From NCBI GenBank assembly GCA_031841125.1, contig CM063112.1:13356603-13420602 (forward strand): 64,000 nt of DNA, in the 5' to 3' direction. The translations under genes and the position numbers were made by a program. The notes under the pieces were generated by a model. It made no database searches. It was not told where the DNA came from and saw only the letters and a list, made by a program, of their open reading frames with translations. This document shows, one piece after another, positions 55,661 through 64,000 of this stretch (the first letter of the stretch is position 1; every line of letters starts with the position of its first letter). The DNA comes from Acanthococcus lagerstroemiae (lineage: Eukaryota; Arthropoda; Insecta; Hemiptera; Eriococcidae).

Positions 55661-58600
55661 TTAACGCGCATTATCAAGCCCTACGGCAAATTTATGTCTC
55701 AGATAATCGAACTTATAGATTAAGGATCACCTTAGATCTAATTGAAAAACATTTGAGGGCATTAGAAGTACAAGGCGAAGATATATCCCATAACACCTTT
55801 GTATCACTAATAATGAGTAAATTTCCAGTCGATATCCTAGTCAAGATCGAAGAAAAAGTTGGGTCGGAGGAATTGACTACAAAAAAGCTACGAGAATACT
55901 TAGCAGACATTATTACAGCAAAGGAGCGGGCGGAGCTAGTCAATTTGACATTTCCATTTAAAAAATATGGAGAGAAAAATGAGAAATTTTTTGATAACCG
56001 GAGGGAGGGGAATAGGAGCCCCAAAAGTCAAAAAAGGTCGTTTTCGACAACTGAAGCCCTCACGGTCCGAGAAGTGCGGTGCATCTACTGTGAGTGTGAT
56101 CACTACAGTGACGAATGCACCAAATTTAAAACGATTGATGAAAGAAAAAACCGCATAAAAGGTCGGTGTTATATTTGTCTAAAAAAGACGCATTCTAAAA
56201 ACGAATGTAAAAGTGAATCAAAGTCATGTTTTTACTGTCGGAAGGTTAGGGCTCATCATAGGAGTCTCTGCCCCGAAAAGTTTAAGTTAAATGAAGAAAA
56301 GACAGTTAAAAAGGAAATTAAAAAGGGTTCGAATGAACCAAATAATGGAGGTATGAATACCAATGAAAGTAATGTGAATAACACAAGTACAGAGACATTT
56401 ACCGGTGTGGCAATTGAAGAGGAAGTCTTTATGCAGACAGCTTCGGCCTATGTTTGCAATGGCTATCAACGAGCTAAAACTAGAATGATATTTGACAGCG
56501 GTGCATCAAGAACGTATGTTACCGAAAGATTAGCAAAAAAATTAAAAGCCAAATATGTGGGCAAAAATAATCTGTCAATTTTGACATTTGGAACTAAAGA
56601 AGCAAAAAGGGTCCAGTCTCCAGTTGTGGAGCTGGAAATTGAGCTAAAAGAAGGCAAGCTTCTAAAAATTAAAGCTAATGTAGTGAATTATTTAAGTGAT
56701 AATATTAATCCAAAGACATTTGAGAAAAATAAGATTCCAAAAAGATTAAAAGATAAGCAATTAGCCGATACAATGAAAGATGAACCGATTGAAATGCTAG
56801 TGGGTAGCGATTACTACTTAGACTTAGTAGGTACAAAAAAGATCAAGTTGAAAGCGGGATTGTACATGATGGAAACAGAGTTGGGATGGATGATCTCAGG
56901 AAGAAATAAAACAAAGGGAAGAAAGGAAATACACACTGTGAGTTGTCTTACATGGCATAAGAACGAGCCAGGTGTGAAGAAAGAATTAGATATCGCAAAA
57001 TTTTACGAACTGGAAAACCTAGGCATACTAGATGAAGTGAATGAAAATGAAGATGAGATAGCGATAGAAAAATTTAATGAAAGTGTGAAATTCGAAAACA
57101 ATAGATACCAAGTGTCGTGGCCTTGGATCGACTTCCCTCCCAACCTTCCGACAAACTATGCACTCGCAGCAGGCCGACTCCGAAGCCTTCAGAACAAATT
57201 TAAACGCCACCCAGATGTCTTCAATGAATACGAAAAGAACATAAAAGAAAATTTAGATTTGGGCATAATTGAAAGGGTGCCTCCAGGAAATAAGAACTCC
57301 AGTGCAGTACAGCATTTATATTCCCACCACCCGGTTATAAAAGAAAATAAAAAGATAAGAATTGTATATGATGCGTCAGCTAAAGCTTCGGCAAAGGATA
57401 AAAGTTTAAATGAATGTTTGTACCGAGGTCCATTATTATTAGAGAACTTGTGCGCGATGTTAATAAGATTTAGATTACACAAAGTAGCGATAGTGGCAGA
57501 CATCGAAAAGGCATTCTTGCAGCTGTCATTAAACGAAGCTGATCGAGACGTAACACGCTTTTTATGGTTCAAAGATATGAGTAACAAAGAAAATGAGTTC
57601 GAAGAGTATAGATTCTGTAGGATACCATTTGGAGTAGTCTCAAGTCCTTTTTTATTAAACGCCACAGTGCAAACACACTTGAAAAATGCGAAAACGAGAT
57701 ATGCGGACAGTCTGCGGAATAGCTTTTACGTGGACAATTTGGTGTCAGGGGTTCAGAACGAAGAGGAATCACTCGCGTACTATACCAAAGTAAAAGAAAT
57801 GTTTAAAAAAGCGTCCATGAATTTAAGGCAATGGACTTCGAACTCCCTAAAGTTTAGAAAAACAATTCCAAAAGAAGATCTAGCCGGTGATTCGATAATC
57901 ACGGGGGTCTTGGGGTTATTATGGGATACGTCTGCGGACGTCCTACACATAAGAAATAACATAAAGGCAGACGCAATAAAAAGGTGCACCAGGAGAAATG
58001 TGTTAAGAGCAGCGGCGACAATTTTCGACCCATTGGGACTCGTTTTACCCCTTCAAGTCGAATTGAAATTATTTTTAAAGGAAGTCTGGAAACGGACAGA
58101 AGGGTGGGACGAAGTAGTTGAACCATGCCAGGAAAATTGGGCATCTATTTTAGAAAATTTAAAAGAGATTAACAAAATTGAATTTAATCGATTTTTACAA
58201 ATCGAGGAAGAAACAGAATATGAACTGCATTGCTTCACAGATGCTTCAAAAGAACTGTATGGAGCATGTATCTATTTACGAAGCGAAAAACAAGGAAAAA
58301 GTCAAGTCAGTCTGATATTTGCAAAAAACAGGATCAAACCAATGTCGAAAGAAAACCTTACGATCCCAAAATTAGAACTTTTGGCAATGGTGATCGGGAT
58401 ACGAAGTGTGCAGTTCGTACAAAAAAGTATGCCCCTAGAAATAAAAAATGTGTACGTGTGGACGGATTCAAAATGTGTACTAGGCTGGTTAGACTCCAAG
58501 AAAATCCTACCAGTATTCGTTCGTAACCGAATTAACGAAATAAAAAAGAGTAAAATTCGAAATTTCCGATACATAAATACGAAAGAGAACCCTGCCGACC

Positions 58601-60327
58601 TACTCACGCGAATACAAGAAAAAGGAAACTTTAATGTCAAATTGTGGAAACAGGGTCCGGCTTGGTTAGAAAAAGAGAAAGGGTCATGGCCGCAAATTAA
58701 AATAAAAGCCGAAGAAACAGAAGAACTTGTTGCTGTGTCTACGGACACTGTGGTCAAAAAAGAACCACCCTTCGGCATTCAAATAGAAAAGTTCTCATCA
58801 CTCAAAAAACTCCTAGGTGTCACCAAGCAGTGTCAAAAGTTTTTAGATAAATGCCGAAAGAAAAAAGAAAATGCAAATTTAGAAACAGCTAAAGAAATGT
58901 GGGAGAAATATGTTCAAGATCAAAATTACCAAGCCACAATTCAAAATATTAAAAGGGATAAAAAAGACGTATTGCAAACTAAATTAGGTCTATTTCTTGA
59001 CGAAAAAGGAATTTTGAGAAGCGGCGGTAGATTGGGTAACCGACCCTATCAAATATATCCAAAATTGTTGCCTAAGAAGCATCTTTTCACCGATTTGGTT
59101 ATACAAAGCTATCATAAAAAATTATATCACGTAGGTGTCTCACACACACTCGCGGCGCTACGAAAAGAGTATTGGATACCACACGGCAGAACGGAGGTGT
59201 GGAAAAATTGGAAAAAATGCCTCAGCTGTAAAAAATGGGAAGGAGGGCCATACAGGGTCCCAAAAATGCCGCTTATTCCCGAAACAAAATTCGAAAATAC
59301 TTACCCTTTCACGTACACGGGTTTGGATTGCTTCGGGCCATTATTCGTTTTAGAAAAAGGAGAAAAAATAAAAACATACGGCTGCATTTTTACATGCCTA
59401 GTCACCCGGGCCATTCATTTGGAATTACTGAGGGACATGACCGCTTTAGAACTCTCGGTCGCCGTTAGGAAATTCATTGCAAGAAGAGGTTTACCCATTC
59501 AATTTCTTTCGGATAATGGAACAAATATAAAAGTAATCAAAGAAGTATTCGAAAAAATGAATGACAAAATTAGATGGAAATTCATTCCCGAGCTATCTCC
59601 GTGGATGGGGGGTTTTTATGAGCGCCTGATCTCACTAATTAAAAGATGTCTAAAAAAGACTATTTCTCATCAGACCCTGTCGTTCAGAGAATTAGAGACG
59701 ATAATCATGGAAATTGAAAAAGTACTCAATTCAAGGCCACTGACATATGTAGGCAGCCAGGAAGATGAGAGCATACACGAACAAGTCATAACGCCCGCTC
59801 ACTTCCAGAACATATCCACGAACGAAAATATATGGAATCAAGAACTTCCAGAGCTAAAAACAGTTACAAAAAGGGAGGTAGGAGAATTTTGGACTAAAAA
59901 TGAGTCACGTTTAGACTTCTTCTGGCGACAGTGGCGAGAAGGGTACGTTCAAAGCTTACGGGAGCGGTACCAAAGAGAAATACGACAAAAAAGGTCGAAA
60001 TCAGATCAGATCCCGAAAGTAGGCAATATTGTGCAAATTTCTAACGAAGGACCACGAGGCTCATGGAAAATGGGTAGAATCACGAAATTAAATGAAAGCG
60101 GGGATGGGCAGGTTCGGTCGGTGGAAGTGAAACAAGCGCAGGGGCGCATTCTGACCCGACCCGTGGGTTCATTATATCCACTAGAACTGGATGTTACAGA
60201 TGAACCACCCGAAACCTCCCCACAAGGCCAAACAAGGCAAAAAAGGCAGGCAGCAATCGCGGCGGCAGCGCGTATTGCTAGTTATGCAAACAGCGTCGCG
60301 CTAAAAATTGTCGAAATTTTCGGATAA
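55648..60327 (+). CDS. pol: BEL/Pao Gag C-terminus and Pol polyprotein
   Basis: The frame is open from about 55648 to the TAA at 60327; counted from 55753 it has 1,524 residues. Residues 110-173 carry three zinc knuckles (CIYCECDHYSDEC, CYICLKKTHSKNEC, CFYC...HH...C). The aspartic protease active site is FDSGAS at 247-252. RT spans about 500-700: VYDASA at 538, the aspartate in VADIEKAF at 581-588, FGVVSSPF at 626-633 and YVDN at 659-662. RNase H acidic residues are D829 (FTDAS), E874 (KLELL), D904 (WTDS) and D948 (PADLL). Integrase has the zinc site H1120, H1125, C1155, C1158 and the triad D1191 (GLDCFG), D1253 (LSDNG), E1289 (FYERL). A DUF5641-like end (about 1400-1480, VGNIVQ...GSWKMGRI) closes it. 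No stop or shift is seen inside, so the enzyme could be active. The second RT catalytic residue is N in place of the usual D. Confidence 0.95.
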   Translation, partial: KRILINAHYQALRQIYVSDNRTYRLRITLDLIEKHLRALEVQGEDISHNTFVSLIMSKFPVDILVKIEEKVGSEELTTKKLREYLADIITAKERAELVNLTFPFKKYGEKNEKFFDNRREGNRSPKSQKRSFSTTEALTVREVRCIYCECDHYSDECTKFKTIDERKNRIKGRCYICLKKTHSKNECKSESKSCFYCRKVRAHHRSLCPEKFKLNEEKTVKKEIKKGSNEPNNGGMNTNESNVNNTSTETFTGVAIEEEVFMQTASAYVCNGYQRAKTRMIFDSGASRTYVTERLAKKLKAKYVGKNNLSILTFGTKEAKRVQSPVVELEIELKEGKLLKIKANVVNYLSDNINPKTFEKNKIPKRLKDKQLADTMKDEPIEMLVGSDYYLDLVGTKKIKLKAGLYMMETELGWMISGRNKTKGRKEIHTVSCLTWHKNEPGVKKELDIAKFYELENLGILDEVNENEDEIAIEKFNESVKFENNRYQVSWPWIDFPPNLPTNYALAAGRLRSLQNKFKRHPDVFNEYEKNIKENLDLGIIERVPPGNKNSSAVQHLYSHHPVIKENKKIRIVYDASAKASAKDKSLNECLYRGPLLLENLCAMLIRFRLHKVAIVADIEKAFLQLSLNEADRDVTRFLWFKDMSNKENEFEEYRFCRIPFGVVSSPFLLNATVQTHLKNAKTRYADSLRNSFYVDNLVSGVQNEEESLAYYTKVKEMFKKASMNLRQWTSNSLKFRKTIPKEDLAGDSIITGVLGLLWDTSADVLHIRNNIKADAIKRCTRRNVLRAAATIFDPLGLVLPLQVELKLFLKEVWKRTEGWDEVVEPCQENWASILENLKEINKIEFNRFLQIEEETEYELHCFTDASKELYGACIYLRSEKQGKSQVSLIFAKNRIKPMSKENLTIPKLELLAMVIGIRSVQFVQKSMPLEIKNVYVWTDSKCVLGWLDSKKILPVFVRNRINEIKKSKIRNFRYINTKENPADLLTRIQEKGNFNVKLWKQGPAWLEKEKGSWPQIKIKAEETEELVAVSTDTVVKKEPPFGIQIEKFSSLKKLLGVTKQCQKFLDKCRKKKENANLETAKEMWEKYVQDQNYQATIQNIKRDKKDVLQTKLGLFLDEKGILRSGGRLGNRPYQIYPKLLPKKHLFTDLVIQSYHKKLYHVGVSHTLAALRKEYWIPHGRTEVWKNWKKCLSCKKWEGGPYRVPKMPLIPETKFENTYPFTYTGLDCFGPLFVLEKGEKIKTYGCIFTCLVTRAIHLELLRDMTALELSVAVRKFIARRGLPIQFLSDNGTNIKVIKEVFEKMNDKIRWKFIPELSPWMGGFYERLISLIKRCLKKTISHQTLSFRELETIIMEIEKVLNSRPLTYVGSQEDESIHEQVITPAHFQNISTNENIWNQELPELKTVTKREVGEFWTKNESRLDFFWRQWREGYVQSLRERYQREIRQKRSKSDQIPKVGNIVQISNEGPRGSWKMGRITKLNESGDGQVRSVEVKQAQGRILTRPVGSLYPLELDVTDEPPETSPQGQTRQKRQAAIAAAARIASYANSVALKIVEIFG

Positions 60328-61260
60328 AAAAAAAAAAAAAAAAGGGTATTTTAATTTATTGTTTCTGAGGTTTTGTCCCCCTCGAGGTCTCTGGATGTCC
60401 AGGACGGAAGGGTGGTTAAAAAAAAAAAAAAAAAAAAAACAGAGATCGGAAAAGCCTCTGTGCACTTGCATGTATAAGCAGCGCTGTCGATACGGCGCGA
60501 AACGTTAAGACAGCTCCGCTTATCTTGCACACATACTATGCAGTAAATGAACAGTTATTGTATTATAAAAAAAAAAAAAAAAAAGTTCAGAAAAAAGATA
60601 AATTTTTTGTTAAAATTCTTGTATAAGTTTACACTTAAAAATAAGATTTTATAAGTAGTCCATTGTTAAAGAAAACCGATTTAGTTCCACGGAGTATATG
60701 CAATCAAGAAGCGATCGAGCGGTTCGATAAAAGGTGGACAGCAGTGATGTTTACATACTTCTGGTTCATGAGACAATAGTCAAATGACATTTAGAACATT
60801 GGTGCAAGCTGTTGCCGAAGCTCAGCCTTTACGCCGTATGCGAGGCCGTGCTGAAGAGTGTACTCCTGTGTGTTCAACGAAAGGTTAACATGATGGTATT
60901 CGAATCTTGGATGTGAAAAGCTACCTCCAGATCTTGAGAACCATCCTGGAAATAACACTACTGCGTGTTCATGAAAGAGTCCATAATGATGACATCCAAG
61001 TCTTGGTGTAAGAAGCCCACCAGATACGAGGCGTCAAATTCAGAAGTATGCCGCTCGGATTGCGTGGGTGCAAATCTCTGCCCCCACACCTGTGCCCCCC
61101 GAGGGCAAGGCGGTAAAAAATATACCGCTTGAGGAATTTTCTTTTTTTTTGTAATTTGTTTTGTAAATAATTTTTTTGCTGTTAAATTTTATTGGTTTAT
61201 AATTTTTTTTTTTTGTTCTGATTGTTTTTCTGTGATATATTTTATTTTGTCTCCCCGGAG
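60328..61260 (+). other. 3' non-coding region of the BEL/Pao element
   Basis: Between pol and the 3' LTR there is no envelope-like gene. Three A-runs of 17-20 bases lie at 60326-60343, 60419-60439 and 60568-60583. A diverged direct repeat of about 75 bp (60861-60934 and 60957-61030, both with TGTTCA, GATG and TCTTGG) sits before the LTR. No clear polypurine tract is seen next to the LTR (the last bases are TCTCCCCGGAG). Confidence 0.7.
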
Positions 61261-61403
61261 TGTCGCGAAGTGCGATTTTGTAACCTTAATACTCACAGAT
61301 ATACTCGTGAATAACCTGTATATAATGTAAATAGTCCGAATAAACGACGGAGCGAACCGAAACCTAATTTTTGATATTCTTCTTATTGAAGTCGTCGGTC
61401 TCG

Positions 61404-61458
<55 letters not shown>

Positions 61459-61596
61459 CTCTAGTCTCTCCACGAGTCGCCGAGAAATCGCACTCGTACG
61501 CTGTGTTGAGGCGATTGATCGCACAGCCAGGGACTAAATAACCCGTTAGGTTCAGCGGACTGTCAGGCGAAACTCGCAACAGCACCAACCGCCACA
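61261..61596 (+). repeat. 3' LTR of the BEL/Pao element
   Basis: 336 bp, with the same ends as the 5' LTR. TATATAA at 61319-61325 and AATAAA at 61339-61344. The (CT)n tract (61402-61455) is longer than in the 5' copy. Confidence 0.95.
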
Positions 61597-62755
61597 CCTC
61601 CCCTCTTGGTGCCATATTGGCCTGTACTGACAAATTCGTTTTTTAATTGTAAGAAAAACTGCGTAAAAGGATCGACTTTATCATTCTCCCGGAATGTATC
61701 TCATTCCCTCACCAAAGCAAAAATATCGAAAAAATGAGGGAATGAGAATTTTATCCTTACCATGATCATAACTCGGTCTGCAGTGGCACTATGGCGCCAA
61801 CCGCTCTTCGGTAAACTAACAGTAGCCTATTAAGGTAATACTATTCATAGAATAGGTTCATTACTAACGTTGAGCAGCTGGTGCAACCGGTGAGGGAATG
61901 AGAAAAATTAGATAAGAACAGAAGAACAGTATCGCGAATCTGTTTTCTAGCGCAACTTCACGGATACTGTAATCTTTCTAAAAAACGTTAAACAGCAGTT
62001 TTATAATGCAGTGACCACAAACGACATTATTAACTTATCGCAATGAAGCTGACAAAATTTCTATCAGGCCCAGTTTTTCTGGTTGAATGAGAGAATGAGA
62101 TAGAAACATGACAACACACGTAAATCACGCTCTCTGTATCACCCCGTAGCATTAAAAATACATTTCGTGGTATTTCTGAATACACGAGCATGCCTACATG
62201 AATCACTCATTTCTTTTCCGGAAATCTTTCAGTCAACGCGAAAATTAATTTTTTTAAGTCAAGATTTTAAATTGGCGACATAGTGAGGGAATGAGAATTC
62301 GAATTCCTGTTGATGCCGAAGAGGGGGGGGGGTTATTGTACCTATCATCCAGGTTTGGCACCCGTATAAAAAATACAAAAAGTAGATTACTTCTCTCAAA
62401 ATTGCATGGCGACTTGGAATGCCTACCTTTCACAGAATGACCCAAATATGATACCTACATAATTATACAAAGAAATTTGTCAGAACAATTCTACAGAGAA
62501 TTAAAACGAGGAATATTTTTTGTAAGACGACATTTTTCAAAATAATGCGCCATTTTCGAGAAAAATCTAAAAAACAAAATTTTGGGGGGGTTGAATTCCC
62601 ACATCACGCAAAAGACGAGGGGAGGGCAGGAGAGTTTTCTTCAAGTGTTGCGGAGATGCTGTCCTGCAACTTCCACCAATAAAAGATTTGACAGAAATTT
62701 TCCCCCTTCACCCCGTAGTTTTCATTTAAAATTCCTGGATTAAAATGAAAAAATT
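61597..62755. repeat. DNA with a repeated GTGAGGGAATGAGA motif; no gene
   Basis: The 14-base word or a one- or two-base variant occurs at 61734-61747, 61890-61903, 62087-62100 and 62283-62296 on the plus strand, and inverted (CTCATTCCCTCAC) at 61700-61712. One more copy (GTGAGGGAATGA) lies at 53880-53891, on the other side of the BEL/Pao insertion. Spacings on the right are about 156-197 bp. The rest of the segment has no recognised product; a G-run lies near 62323. Confidence 0.75.
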
Positions 62756-62812
62756 AGCACAGGAGAGAGAAAAAATGGAGAGGCGCAACCTACTAGTCGA
62801 GAGACTAAGTTT
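62756..62812 (+). repeat. Very short LINE 3' end copy
   Basis: AGCACAGGAGAGAGA then AGGCGCAACCTACTAGTC then GAGAGACTAAG matches the last ~55 bp of the LINE at 32505-32565 with few differences. It is a severely 5'-truncated copy. Confidence 0.75.
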
Positions 62813-63054
62813 ATCGGGTTACATATCACCTCTTTTTTTTTTTTTACTATTTCTTCATCATTGACTCTTCTAGTCTGCGAAGAGAGACCTCAAAATTAAA
62901 CATAAATAAATTTAAGCTCAACTTCGAACGAGTGAACGCCGGTCGTGAACGTGAACTTGTCCAAATCTGCCTCCAACACTACGACCAGTCAGACTTCTCG
63001 TATTACGAGCAAAGTACAAAATAAAATTTAAATTTAAAAAAATTTTTAACTCAC
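62813..63054. other. Short unassigned spacer
   Basis: A T-run at 62833-62845 and a candidate intron start (minus-strand GTGAGTT next to 63054) are all that is seen. Confidence 0.4.
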
Positions 63055-63177
63055 CGACTGTCAACACGCTGCCGAACAGGTAGGAACACGTTGGCTGAGC
63101 GATGACGGATACGTGGCCAGCACCAATACACGGAGACGCCGGTAAATTTTCTCTTCTAACCGAACCGCTTAATCTGG
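63055..63177 (-). CDS. Candidate host exon (minus strand)
   Basis: Minus-strand acceptor TCCCGTCTGCTGCAG precedes 63177 and donor GTCG|GTGAGTT follows 63055. One of three frames is open over the 123 bases, reading NLPASPCIGAGHVSVIAQPT then CSYLFGSVLTV. The protein is not recognised, and an untranslated exon is possible. GC content is higher than in the LINE-rich neighbourhood. It would follow the candidate first exon ending at 63444 after a 266-base intron. Confidence 0.35.
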
Positions 63178-63443
63178 CTGCAGCAGACGGGAAACCCCAA
63201 AAAAACATTTAAAAAAAGAAATCAAATACCGATAAATTTACGAAGAAAATTGCAAGAGAATGACGAAACTCGGTAAAATTTACGCGCGGAGCACGTGAGA
63301 GAAAAGTGCGCGAGGTCGGCGAATCGTCTGCGTTGACTGGCTGGCTAAGCGCGTCTGCTCACGGACGTCGACTGTCGAGTGTCGGTAGTCCTCAGTCCTC
63401 TCTCACGCCGTAACAATACAGCAATATTTAGAAGACGACTTAC

Positions 63444-64000
63444 CGGGGCGGCGGGGGGGTCAGGGGGCGCGGACGTTACACGGTTTCGCGTATTATTATA
63501 CGCACGCCGCGGAGCCGAGCGTGGCGAGGGACCGCGCGGCGGGAGGCGCGGCGCAGAAGAGCATAACGGCATCACATTTTCGAAAACGATACGTGTCCAT
63601 TGATTATTTATCTGAAACGACGGCGTTTTTAACGTGTAAGCACCGGAAGAGAAGGGGGCTAGGAGGGCGAGAGGAGAATGGAAGAAAGCTCGGCGGCTAG
63701 AACGTTTTAAGAAAAACACGCCGCGCCGCGCCGCGTGGCCGCTATGCGGAGATGAGAAGATCGTACTGCCGCATTCGGTTTCGAGTGTCGCGATGTAGAC
63801 CCGTGTCAGTCTCATTAACGTTAATTATTTTGCATACGCGGCGACCGCATCCGCCTCTTCGATTTCGATACGGGGGTAAATTTAATCGAGTGGTGCTGCC
63901 GATGCGATGCCAAAGAGCGAGTATCGTATAATCGGCCGTTTTTTCGCATTCAGCCGACAATATCATTTTAAAATGTACGCCGGTGGTCTCGGAGCGGGTG
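63444..64000 (-). promoter_or_regulatory. CpG-rich edge: possible first exon and promoter of a minus-strand gene
   Basis: From about 63300 to the right edge the DNA is very CpG-rich (GCCGCGCCGCGCCGCG near 63720). A strong minus-strand donor CCCCG|GTAAGTCG lies at 63443-63444. A minus frame from 63815 is open through the donor but has no recognised motif and would not stay open into exon 63055-63177, so the segment is more likely 5' UTR. The start of transcription is not located. Confidence 0.35.

Larger units (their letters stand above)
53978..61596 (+). mobile_element. BEL/Pao LTR retrotransposon, nearly intact
   Basis: A 7,619-bp element with LTRs (53978-54291 and 61261-61596), both TG...CA, flanked by a 5-bp duplication CCTCC (53973-53977 and 61597-61601). 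A primer-binding site follows the 5' LTR at once. Gag, then a single long frame with zinc knuckles, protease, RT, RNase H and integrase in this order, is the BEL/Pao plan; the DUF1759-like Gag and the DUF5641-like C-terminus support it. There is no envelope gene: 60328-61260 is non-coding. Apart from the CT-repeat length the LTRs differ at three positions, so the insertion is recent. One frame break lies between gag and the long frame. Confidence 0.96.

Noticed and set aside
60328..61260. Possible envelope gene after pol
   Set aside because: No long frame, signal peptide or membrane segment; three A-runs and stops throughout.
61189..61633. Arg/Glu-rich minus-strand frames over the LTR
   Set aside because: They are antisense readings of the (CT)n tract in the LTR.

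Overview
The window looks like nuclear DNA of an animal, most probably an insect. It is AT-rich, contains no dense gene cluster, and is packed with eukaryotic transposable elements of the kinds common in insects: a BEL/Pao LTR retrotransposon, RTE-like and Jockey-like LINEs, hAT elements, a MULE, TA-flanked inverted-repeat elements and MITEs. I cannot name the species. Typical eukaryotic splice signals flank one convincing small coding exon (minus strand, 10734-11031) and a possible pair of exons at the right edge (63055-63177 and upstream of 63444). Everything else that codes for a recognisable protein is mobile-element protein.

Layout. 0-7 kb: LINE remnants and a patchwork of diverged direct and inverted repeats. 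7.2-10.3 kb: an inverted-repeat element (ends 7241 and 10335) that carries a 2.2-kb foldback element (8044-10240) built of short tandem repeats in opposite orientations. 10.7-11.0 kb: the host exon. 11-15.5 kb: unrecognised, T-rich DNA. 15.55-17.02 kb: a hAT element with a perfect 8-bp target duplication. 17-21.4 kb: host-like DNA with a CpG-rich block, a MITE and tandem duplications. 21.4-25.6 kb: one LINE copy split first by a second foldback element (21668-23185) and then by a MULE fragment (about 23455-24210). 25.6-36.8 kb: further LINE pieces in both orientations, including a 2-kb RTE-like copy. 37.8-45.9 kb: MITEs, Jockey-like and RTE-like LINE tails and a 654-bp hAT element inserted in a palindromic element. 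46.9-49.8 kb: about ten tandem copies of a ~280-bp satellite, one copy carrying a short unrelated insert. 51.3-53.7 kb: a minus-strand LINE split by a hAT-type composite. 53978-61596: a nearly intact, young BEL/Pao element with LTRs, a primer-binding site matching initiator methionine tRNA, gag, a long pol and a 5-bp target duplication. 61.6-64 kb: DNA with a repeated GTGAGGGAATGAGA motif and then a CpG-rich, promoter-like edge.

The nesting gives a relative history: LINE copies are the old substrate; hAT, MULE and foldback elements landed in them later; the BEL/Pao copy is among the youngest, because its two LTRs differ by only three substitutions apart from a CT-repeat length change. The observations most worth following are the two foldback elements sharing TACAGGGTTAGTC-type ends and minisatellite arms, the hAT composite that appears to have moved about 700 bp of passenger DNA between two MITE copies, and the satellite monomer carrying a GC-richer open segment.
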